A stretch of DNA of 39,208 bases. Origin: Brachionus koreanus. Its lineage: Eukaryota; Rotifera; Eurotatoria; Ploima; Brachionidae. The notes beneath the pieces are model-generated. The model was given only the letters and a program-made list of their open reading frames with translations, did no database searches and was not told the origin of the DNA. A program made the position numbers and the translations under genes. Where the stretch lies: NCBI GenBank assembly GCA_016987375.1, contig PJRA01000553.1, positions 222,307-261,514 on the forward strand, read 5' to 3'. Shown piece after piece: positions 22,601 to 34,600 of this stretch; position 1 is the first letter of the stretch, and each line of letters starts with the position of its first letter.

Positions 22601-25600
22601 AAAAATAGTTAATTTAAATCAACATAAATTTATTTTCTTTTGCTATTAAATTTTTAAAAAAGATGTCCGGTTTTCTAGTATTAAATTTAAAATATTAAAA
22701 TCTAATAAGACATTAAGGTTTGGAAAGTTTGTAATTTAAAATAATTCTGGAAGTTTCAATTGATAAAATATTAAAAAAATATATATTTTATTTTAATCAT
22801 ATATTTTAGTGTTGGGAACCGTACAAGCGGTCTCTAATTCGGTCAAAAATTTTAAAAGGTTTAAAAGGTTTACCTGCCACTCAACACTAATTTATTTATT
22901 CTACAAATACCTTTAAAAATTCAGCAATTAATCAAAACAGATTTTAAATTTTGAATTTTATGAAATTTTTCTCTTAATTAATGATTGAAAGAAAAAATTT
23001 GATATCTGAAAAAATTTATGACTATATTAATCTGAATATTATCTAACCTTAACCTTTAAAGATAATACTCCAAAACCCAAAGAGTGCATAAATCCCTTAC
23101 CTACTAGTACTGGCCTCAAGATAAACATTGAACCAACAAATAAAAGACAAATTCAGTCTGCAATTAAGGCTTAAAAAGCAGAAAAGTTTGATGCCATATA
23201 GAAAGCTGATATAGGCACGAGAGCACATATATATAAATACAATAGCCTAAATAGTCAATTCTTTAATTATTATTTTTGTTTCTCATCTTAATAATAATTT
23301 CTTATGTATTACATGAACAATGTTTTTTCAAAATTTAATATCTTTTAAACCTTTTTTTAATTTTTTAATTTTTACTTTTCTTTTTTATCTGAAGGAGCTT
23401 ATGCTCGAACTGAAAAACAAATAATATAATAAATATATATATATATGGTGTTAAGAAATCATACAAAAAGACTAGTCAAAAGGTCTTATTGTCAAGTTTA
23501 TGAACAACGCAGAAGGACAAAGAAGACTAAATGAATTCTGATAACAGGTGAGGAATAACATTGCTACCAATAGCAAGAAAAAAGTATAACTTGTACGAAA
23601 GAAATATTAAAATATCAACAACAAGTATCAGCATCAAGTATCAACTAAAAAATCTTGGCATTACCAATAACAATTTTTTTATTAACAAAAAATGAAATCA
23701 TGACACTTACAATAATCAGTCGCAATCTTCCTAAAAATGAAAAAAACAGCATTTATTTAATCAAGGTAAAAGTGATTATAAAAGTAACGATTAATTGACT
23801 GATTGATTGGCTAACAAATTCATTTTGCTAACTTATCAATCAAAAAAAAAAACTCTAACATTCAAATTATTAACAAAATCTACTTAAACTCTTTGCAAAA
23901 CGGAAATAATCATTCAATCAAATTTTAAATTAAAATTTAAACAATCAAAAAAGATGAACCAAAGCATTAATCAATCAATATCATCAGACATGAGTCAAAT
24001 GTATCCATTCTATAATCAAGGAGCAAGTTGGTATGACCATTCATCTAATAATTCAATTTATTATTCAAATTGGTCGTCTCCATCTATTTTAACATCTAGC
24101 CCTCAACCATCTTACCCTTCTTACACCTATACTTCCCCGGAAACCTCTTATTATTTTCCTTATTATACAAATTATATTCAACACAGCACTTATTATGATA
24201 ATAGTTATAGCAGCTCAAGCAATTGTTCAACCAGCGATTGTCCTCAAAAAAATCAATCCCCAATCAATTACTCATCAAAGTCAGAAAACGAAAATCTAAA
24301 GGTAAGTTCTTTTGATAATAATTTATTTTTTACCCCCGAAAAACCGGTAAGTGAGAAAAGATCGAAAATTCAACGCAAGCAATTGTTGCCTGATAACGCA
24401 GTAGACATTATGAATGAATGGTTCGATGATCATTTTAACAATCCATATCCAACATTAGAGGAAAAGGAGAGAATGGCCAAACAAGGAGGAATAACAGTCA
24501 AGCAAGTAACAGCTTGGTTTAGCAATAGGCGAAATAGAAGTCAAAACACTAAACCGAAAAGAATTCGTCGAGCAATCGAGCAGGAAATGCACACAATGAT
24601 TGATCAATTAACCTACAATCCAAATCAAGTAGAAATCATTCAAAAATTAAAGACACTTTTTTAGGAAGTCAATTAAATTCTTTTTATAAACCAATTTTTA
24701 GAATTATTTAAATTTTTAATTAAAATTTATTTATATTTGTAAAGAATTTCATAATAAATAAACTATTAAAAAATAAAAAATATCTTAATTGTCTTGTTTC
24801 AATTTTATTCTATTTTTCAAAATATTCTTCATGTGGCTGAAGAAGGAAAGACTAAGTTTCCATTCCGACCGGCCAGGGCTTTGCCTAACTATATTTAAAT
24901 AAATAAATATATTAAAGCTTACTTAAAACGACTAAGATGATTCTATAAGAAATTAATTCGATATATACCTTTTAAAATTTAAAGAGAAAAATTTTTTTGC
25001 TTTAATTTTTCATAATATCAGATCAATTGAGGTAAAAAGCTTAATTTTTAAATTGAAAAAAATAAATTAGTCTGTTACTGCAAGTCGAATACCAATACTA
25101 TAGTACAATTACTAATTACGTCTATTTTCCTTTATTTTTTCTTACCGATATATTTCTTCTTCTTCTTCCTTCTCTCTTTTTCTTTAATTTCTTTACTTTT
25201 CCTGACGTTTTATTTGGAAGAGTTCATGAAGAGTAAAGGAAGAAGAAAGAAAAAAGAGAATAAAAATTATTTTTAAATCTTACTTTAGTTAAAAATTAAA
25301 AATTAATTTCAGAATTAAAATTTGTAGCAGCTCATTTATTTTGCGACCAAAACAAAAAAGATTAATTAAATTTTTAGTTTTTAACTATCCTTCAATTCGG
25401 AAATATGATAACTCGACAGGACTTAAAATTTTCAATTTAACTGAACTTAAAATAAGACGCATTATAGACATAAAATTATTAATTTTTTAAATAGTTTAAA
25501 TTTTTCTTATAATCGGGCTTAACAATTTGAGGGTTAGAGAAGAAGTGAAAAATTGCATGCAAAGATATCATTTTTTAATTAACCAAATAGTTAATATTTG

Positions 25601-28600
25601 GTATAGTTTACCTCAGCACATTACTAATTCTGTATCAATAAACAATTTCAAAAATAATGTGGACAATTGGTTCATGAAACAAACTAATTTACTACCCAAC
25701 TTTCAAGAAGCTTTACCCAAAAAGGTTGCAGTATCTAACACCAAAACTAGATATACAACATATATTTGCTGTTACAAATCTTGAGTCAGCCAAATTTTGA
25801 TTTTGAAATTAAATTTCAATAATTTTGTGTGCGTTTTTGCTTCAAAATTAATAGAACATAAAGCAAGTTAAAATTAATTTCTAAAGCTTAGAATTTATCT
25901 AATATAATTTTTTAAGGTTTCGTGAAAATTGGTAAAAAATAAAAAATGTAGAATAGAAATTCCTGCTTAAAATGATTAGAATTTTTTTTTCTCAATGTTT
26001 TTACTATTTCTGTAAATACAACATAGTGCAACATTCATAAGTTGCATCAATAGCTAGAGACTGCTAATAATGTGCAAATTTTTCTAAATTTAAGTAACGC
26101 TATATTTGCAGAGTTTTACCAAAATGTTGTAAAAAATACAATTTTAAATGTTGCACCATGTTCCATTCACAAAACTTGCTTTTGATCTTTAAAAGATAGG
26201 CTATAAGAATTTAACATTTTTTTCTGTTTTATTGCACTAAATTTTACAAAACCATTTTTCAAGAATTGATTTCAAATTTTTTCTTGCTCTCAAAGAGCGC
26301 TCTTTAAATCTTCGAACAGTTGGCCTAGTGGGGCATTGTGAATTTTGGAACAAAAAACAAAAACAAAAATTTAAAATTTAAAATTTAAAATTTAAAATTA
26401 AAATAACTTTTTTTCTAAGGGTCTAATAACCGTTCTGCAAANNNNNNNNNNNNNNNNNNNNNNNNNNNNNNNNNNNNNNNNNNNNNNNNNNNNNNNNNNN
26501 NNNNNNNNNNNNNNNNNNNNNNNNNNNNNNNNNNNNNNNNNNNNNNNNNNNTGGGTGATACATTCAGCCTTGTATCAGCTAATACATTTTGCAGAACGGT
26601 TATTAGACCCTTAGAAAAAAAGTTATTTTAATTTTAAATTTTTGTTTTTTGTTCCAAAATTCACAATGCCCCTAGTGGTTAATTTTTCGTAAATAAGAAA
26701 CAAATTACTAAAATACACACAGTTTTACTATGTCATATTTTTCTTTTTTATCTCCGAATTATACACTGTAAAAGCAAATAATAAAACTAGAAATTTTAAG
26801 CTTACCTAAGAGATTTTTTGACTCTAAAGCCAACATAAAACAAAAATTTGAAAACAAATTTGATGCTTTCCAGGCACAAATCTTCATTTTGCTCATTCTA
26901 AATTAAAATGAGAGTAAATTTTTTTAATTGTTCCAACTAGACTTTCAAAATACTTGTGATTGCTCATTTTGACACAAAAATAAATTAGTCTGAGCTAATT
27001 TTTTAATAAACTGAAAATACTCCAAACTAAAATGGTGTCTGTGATGTAAAAATTTAATATTTTTTTTGTGTACACTTTTTAGTATATATTGTGGTATTTT
27101 GACTGGCTGTAAAGCATTAGCCACTTCACTTTCAACTTGACCAGCATGTTTGCGAACACAACTGTCCACATTTTCTTTGACTATTTTCTCATAGAAAAGA
27201 ATGTAGGCATTCCACCATCTTTTTTGCTTTTTCAAAGCTGTTCTCTTCATCAAATTATCGTACACTTCGCCAGTATAGTCGCCACCATAGCACTGATTTC
27301 TCATCTCTTCATCGTCCATTTTAAACTCGCTCACATCGTTGTCATCAAACTTGAACCAATTGTTGCTCTCACTGCTCGAAAAGACCGAGTTGGAGTTGTC
27401 GCCTTCGCCAGTCACTTTGGCGTCATCGTCAGGCTTGGTTTGTATGAAAGAGTAGTAATGACCGCCATTAGCTTGACCGCTGTGAACCACAATGCCAACC
27501 AGCTTGTACAAAGTTGATCCATCGTCTTCATTCGTCTCTTCTTCGTCGAATATGTCTTTTGGATTGGCGCTTTTGTCCGTTTGCTGTCTGTCGAGTCTGG
27601 CCACACCTCTGACCGTATACGGCTCCATGTCCAGCTCTCTGGGAAATTCAAAATACTCATTTGACTTGACGGCTATCTCGCGCTCCCAATCATAGTCAAA
27701 CCGCTTTAGCTGAATGGCCAAGACCAGTGGCAGTTTTTTGATGCACGTACGCTTGACAGCGTCTATTTTTTTGTTGCACTTTTCACAGTGATAAGCGTTG
27801 GGTCCTTCGAGCAGGTCGCCCTTGACATACTGCTCGAGTGACTCGGTCAACTTTTGACTATGTTTGACGTCCACACTGAGCAAAGTAAACGACTCTTCGC
27901 GCGAATACCTATGCGGACAGCCCTTACAAATCTTCTGATCGGCAAATACACCGCCAAGTATTTTCGAGCATATTTGCTCTCGATTCAACAATTTCATTGC
28001 TTCGTCTATGCAATCGACAACGCTGTTGAAAAACTCGACAGCGTCGTGCTGCTCTCTTAGATTGACTCTTTCGCCAAGACCGAATCTAAATTGACGCCAA
28101 AAGCCCTTGGGCACATAGAACTGCATTTTGCTCTCGGCCAAATGTCCAAAAATCATTTGTAAATTTTTTAGTATGCTCAAATTGTACTCTTTGCGTTGTT
28201 CGTCGTCTGTTTTGTTAAGATCGCGCGCAGACAAATCGGGATCAGTGTCGTCCAAGTCGTCGAACTGTCCCTCGCTCAAACAACTAGACAAGTCCACATT
28301 TAGAATGCAGCTTCGGATGCTTTTAATCATGAACAACTGCTGCAGAACCGAATTCATGTAGCAAGTGGCGCCGGCGTTTTTCAGGCCCACAAACCCATTG
28401 CTTGGTCGTTGGCCGAGTAAGGGCAAATATTCCCATTCGGTCGCACTCACTGTGCAGTCGTTGGTGAGCTGATTGCCCAAATCGAACGGGCTCTGGACTC
28501 GATTGAGCAACGACGGATAAAAAATCTGATACAAAAGCTCAATTAAATGCTTTAGATTGTCCAAGCAGCCCGTGCACAGTGCAACCAATAGGTCCAATGC

Positions 28601-31600
28601 GCTGTTCAGGGTCATCGGCGTGCTGCAAATCGACTTGAGCGATTTGCTGGCCAATTGTTGCTCGACTGTATTCAATAGGCTTGAGCTGCGTCCATTTAAC
28701 ATGAACGATTCGCGCAATTTTCTAAATAGACAACTAGCTGGAAATATAAAATTTTCAATTAGATCATTGATTAGCATTGTGCCGTCCGATTTACATCCCA
28801 TTGAGTACTTTTTGTCACATAATTGAAATTGTAGTAGCTCTTTGGTTATGTTCAAGTGTCCATCTAGGAGCATTTCGTCTCCTAAATTGACATTTTCATC
28901 GAGCACGTCCGAATCGCCAAAGTTCGCCTTGAGCTTTTTCAGCCAATTTATCTCGTTATTGAGCAATGTTTCTGTGTTGTTTATTTGAACATTGTTCAAG
29001 TAGGCACAATTGAGCAATCGACACAATAGCTGAAAGTATTCTTGTGAGTGATGAGCGTTTTGTTTGCTCAGTCCGTGCAAACATGTGAACAGCATTTGGA
29101 TGAAAAATTGCACCGGTCGGTTCAACTGGGCCGAGCATTTGAGGGACATTAGCAAAAATTGTTCGCCGGCCGCCTGACGGATGATTCGACTGTTGCACAG
29201 TAGCACCATGTCTAATATAAAGTTGCGCCAGTGTTTCTCCTGGTTGAGAGAGTCTAGGCCCGTCGGCACCAGACAAAGTGTCAAGGTCAAACACTCGAGG
29301 CTCTCGCGGCACACATTTATGTCGTCCATGTTTTGAAAGAGAGCTTCGTTGGCTCGATTAGCTTCGAGCGTTTCGTGAATTTTCTCATGCGACTGCTCGT
29401 CGACCAAATTCAGACTCTGGCTGGCCACTATTGACCAAGCGACTTTTTCCAATCGCAATATGTGCTCCAAACTGGGCAATTTTGTACACAGCGACGATGA
29501 ATATTGATTGGCGATTTTTTGCGCCACTTGACGCACTGTTATCTCGTTTGTGCTCGACGGAATGCTCGTAACCGAGTTTTGGAGTAGAACAGCGTGACTG
29601 TGCTGTTCGTTGGTTATTTGTGACATTTGTTTTGTTTGAATGGCGTTGAGCACATGCGAAAATATGGCATAGCACACACTGGTCATGCACAATTTGTAAA
29701 TTTTCAATGCGTACAACAAAGCCGCTTTTTTTGTATTGTCATCAATTAACAAATTGAAAAAATTTTTATTTAGAATTAAATTTTTAAAACAAGTTATTCC
29801 GTCAGCTAGAACAAAATTGTCCACAAATTGAGCTGTGTCCTCATTGGAATTGTATTGAAACAAGGCCGGAATTAGAAGAGCATGCGTTACTTTTAAATAG
29901 TACCAGCATTTGGTTTGACTGCAGTTGAGATAAAAATTTTCCAAATGACTCCAATTGTTGCCATTGGCGCTTGTTTCTTTGCAAACGCTTTTGATTTTTT
30001 CGGCTGCGTGCTTTGCTATTGGCAAAAGGTCCAGAATGCCCCTGGTGCATTCCTTAATTTGAGTGTTGCTAATGCGACAGGCAAAGTCGGCCAAATCGAT
30101 CAAAAATTGGATGTAATTTTCGTTAAGTGAGAGTATTACTGATGGCAGAGTGAGCTCGTGTTCGAGACTCGGCGGACTGATCATATTGTGCGAGTCGTCA
30201 CCAGTGCTGCTGGCCCCGTCGTCCGAACTCGAGTCGATGCTCGAATTAAGGCGGACCGCTATGCTCGAATTGGGGTTTGTGGTGTTCTGCGGCGTTCCTG
30301 GCGTGCCCAGACTCGAGTTTGCCTGAATTACTCTAGCTACTATGAACATTTTCTCTTTCATGTTGTATTCGGACAGTGTTTTGTTGTCATCAACGCACTC
30401 TACACATTCGTTGTTTATGATCAGATCGATTTTGTTCGCTTTTGGGTCTATTCTGTGCCGAAAGTAGATTTGGCGACGCAGCGAACCGATTGTTTCGTTC
30501 ACATGTGAGATCAATTCAAAATCATCTGCTTGACGATTTTGTATCTGCAAACGAACCAATATTAGCACTGATTTTCCTTTAGAAGCTCTTAAATTTTGAA
30601 ATAAATTGTTTTAGTTTTTTTGATAATTTTTTTTTTTTTTAAATATTCAAAAATTAAATTAACTCAGAGTTTTAGGACTATTTAATTTTGACAAAGATCT
30701 AAATTTGAATAGATATTTAAAAATGGACGACAGATGGATGTGCTGTTGTTGTTGTAAATATATGTTCATGAAGAAGAAAATGTTTTTTTTGAAATGAAAT
30801 AAAATTTTATTCTAGGTTTAAAAATATAAAGAAATGATGAAATGAAAGTTTTCACTCTAAAATGTCTTTATATTTATATTAGACTTGTACAAAAGTCAGC
30901 AAAAAAAGTCTTAACTTTGACTTGTTGAAAAAAATTTAAAAAGTATTAGTCATGACTTTGTAACTTTAAAGTAATTGTTAATTCTTTATTAAAAATTTTA
31001 TTATTACAGAAAAAAAAAATTATCTTAAATAATTATTTAATTTCTTGGTTATTTAATTTGCAAGTTTTCTCTAAGTTAACAAAAAATAATTAATTTTTTC
31101 TTTGATTCAATTTATTTCTTCTTACATAACTTATCTAAGAAGTGAGTAGCAAATGTAGTCATAGAATAGATGGTTAAGTACATGAAAATTTTATATTTCA
31201 ACTTTTTATAAACGTTCCTGGTTCAATCCCCTTCAAATACTGATTTTTCCATGGAATTATTTCAATATTAATTAATTAATGGTTAAAATTCAAAAATTTG
31301 AAAATTGTAAGTTTTTTTTTAAAATTTTTGACAAATATTTATAAAATTAGGTGAAATTCTAAAAAAATATTTATTATTAATTTATCAAGCTTTAGGACTA
31401 GAGATTGAATCTAAGACGAAATAATAATTGCCATTCGAATTTGCAAAATTATTTTTTTTTTTAATAAATTAAGCTTATGTATCATCTATTCATAGCAAGA
31501 TAAATCACAATTTTTTTGATGAAAGGGGTTTAAAACATGCTTCCCGTATTACAGATTGATTTTAAAATTGGCCAACATTCTATCCCAAACTGATATTTTA

Positions 31601-34600
31601 ACAGGAATTACAAATATGACTTTTTGGAATCAATACATGGATGAAATGCCAATGGTAGCAAGATTGGCTCTCGTGCTATCAAACATTCATGATTCAAGTG
31701 CTTTTTTAGAAAGATTTTTTTATTATTTGCAGAATAATATGCAAAAAAAATAGCGGAAACATGAAAGATGAATTAATAATAACCAGAAGTATGCTAAAGG
31801 CTGACATGAAAATTTTAGATGATTAATGCTAAAATATAAAATAAAATTTGAGAGTTTTTATCTTATCTTAATTCCATATACTTCTAGTCTATCAGCGTAA
31901 AAATAAATAAATTACTGAAACTAGAAAGCGCAAAATTTTCATAATGATTTTTTATTATTAGTATTTTTCACGCAAAAAATTGCGTTTTGAGTGTGAGTTT
32001 AAATGTCTGCTTTTACTTGATTTAAGACTTTTGACTTTTAAACAACTCTGATCTGTATATTTAACCATATATAAATAGAACAAAAATAGGAGTTGGAAAG
32101 CCTGGGGAGCGAGACTAGATGTAGTTTCGGTATGGTAGCTATCGTTCTGCAAAAAAAAAATTTATTCTTCATTGATACTAAAATACCCGAGGTTTTTACA
32201 ATTGTCAGATCATTTAATTAACTGTCAGATAAAGAATATAAAGTGTCAATATTTTTTTAAAATTTAGAATTTTTCTTAAAATTATTTGGACTAATAATCA
32301 TTTTGTATTTGAAACTATTTCAAAATAAAAATCCTTTTTATTTTCCTTTTTATTTTTTTTTGGTACAATAATTGTCAAATTAGCTTAAATTTTTAAATAT
32401 TAAATATTTCTAAAAATTTTTAAATAACTTAATCTAGATAATTGGAAACAAAGCACTCGTATGTGTCATAATGGTTCAAACACTAAATGTCTATTCACAT
32501 CAAGTCTTGAAAGTAGTATTTTTGCGAAAATTGATGATTTTTCTTTTCTACCTGATTTTTGGTAATAAAATATCGAACAAGCTAAATATAAATTTAACTA
32601 CTTCATATCTGACATTTTTACTTAAAAACTGATGTATTTAAATCTAACAAAAAAGCAAAAATATCTGATTTATTTTATTTTTCATATCTGACATAAAACC
32701 TTTATCTCTTAAAAAAATTAAAACTAAAATATTTTTTAATAGATATAAAATTTCATAATCAAGCATTTTGTTCTTTTAAATTCTTTAAAAAATTTTAATT
32801 AATTCACAGAAAAAATATTTAACTTTTCTTCATAAGTAAATTTGAAATGTTTATTAAAAATCACTCGGGCTTTCCAGTGTTTAATATACAATCCAGTCCG
32901 ATTCATTCATATCTTATCATATCATTCATATTTGTCATTAAATTTGATTCTCTAATTAGAAATTTATTTGAATTTTTAGTTTAAATTTAAATCAGTATTC
33001 ACAATTCTGGTAAAAATGTGCACTAATCTAGTTTTAAAAGAACATAAATTTAGCAAAAATTTTATTTAAATTTAATTCACTAAAGAAAAAAATAACACTA
33101 ATTTTAATAAATTTCACAAATTAATTTCAGTGCTTACCAGAAGATTTTTAGTTGTTTTCTAATATTAAGAGCTTAAAAAGCTAGAAACAATCAATTTTTT
33201 TAATATATTTTTTTTTTCGTTTATGTTCTTTATCTAGGAAAGCATTTTAAATTGAAAAAAGTTATTTATTATTTAGTCTGAATTCTGAAAAAGATATTTT
33301 GTAAAATGTGGTGTACTTCGTAAAATAAATTAAATTAAAAAAAATGAATTAAATCTAATTTTATATAACTTTTTTAATTTAATTTGTATTTTTTTAAATA
33401 ATTAACAGCTTTTTTCTTTTGAAATCATGATTAATATTTTAGTCTAATAAAACCACATTTTTGAAAATTTCTATTTAAGAAAGAAAATTTTTTTTATTTC
33501 AAAATACTTAAATTTTTTTCTTAAAACTTTTATTAACAATAAAAAATACACCAAATATTTTTTTTTCCTTTTATAAAATGAACAATGACATTTGACCAAG
33601 ATTAAAAGAAATTTTTAAATGTTAATTTTTTATATCTTTTTATGATAAATCAAACAATTGACTTAAAAAAAATGCAAAGTTTTGTCAAAAATTTAATGTC
33701 AAATTTAAATTTTGAAATCTGCTCGAACTATTTTTAATGTTTTAGGAAAAAGTTTACCTTGAGAGTGGCGGATATAGCCGTTCGTACGTATAATTTGCAT
33801 CAAATTCATTCAAATATTCTCTTAAAACAATCATGACTCTTAAGATTTGAGTTATTTCTTGACTCGAACGAATTTCATCAGCTTTCATTAATTCTGGATC
33901 AGAAGAGCTTTGCTTTTTTAAAATGGACAGAGTATCATAAGATACCCTCAGTCTGTTCATACAACTTGAAATCAAATCCGCATGAATTAGTGATTGCTCG
34001 TTTTTTAGCTTTGGACCCAAATGAATATAAGTATCCTTTAAAAGGAATATAGCTTTCTCAACAATGTCTTCATTAGCAAATGTGACTATCTAAAAATAGG
34101 AAAATTAATTCTGTTTTTAAAATGCAGTTTATTAATTACTTTCCAAAGATAATCAAGACCAATTAAATCAAGATTATCGGTAAAAACATAATTTCTTTTT
34201 TGAGTAAAAAGATTATTTTTTAAATTTACATAGCGGAAAAATCGCTCAAAACATTTTATTCCGCTATCGGTTAAAAGCTTTGGATCTAATCTAGTTATAT
34301 AATTAACAAAAAATTTTCTATTCATATCAGGTTCCATGTCAGGATCATCAGTCATTAATTTAGAAAACCATTTAAAACATATTTCTCTATCGGATTCAAA
34401 GACACTGTTTTGAGCCAAGCACTTCCAAATAATTTCCGCTTGAGCAGAACAGAGCAACAAGTGGCCTTCCTTCAGCAAGTATCTTTTAATGAATAACTTT
34501 TAGATTTTTGTTTTAATGTTGAGATTAAAATCACTTTAAAAAATTAAGTCGCTCTTGAATTTGAGTAGTGTGATTAAATCGACCATCAGTCAATATAAGC

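Larger units (their letters stand above)
30880..32050. mobile_element. decayed hAT transposon in USP9X intron 9
   Basis: Left end TAGACTTGTACAAAAGTC and right end GACTTTTAAACAACTCTG are inverted copies related to the consensus-like CAGAGTTGTTCAAAAGTC seen at 7527. The 8 bp outside are ATTTATAT on the left and ATCTGTAT on the right, equal at 6 of 8 positions with both differences being transitions; T at 2 and A at 7 fit the hAT target preference. The interior holds the C-terminal dimerisation domain of a hAT transposase (31556-31827). At 1171 bp it lacks most of the transposase gene. Confidence 0.65.

Noticed and set aside
27137..30508. Many frames of 67-144 codons on both strands across the catalytic exon
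   Set aside because: Shadows of the large, less AT-rich USP9X exon 10, which alone matches the protein family.
31958..32152. 64-codon minus-strand frame
   Set aside because: Crosses the right end of the hAT relic and has no homology that I recognise.
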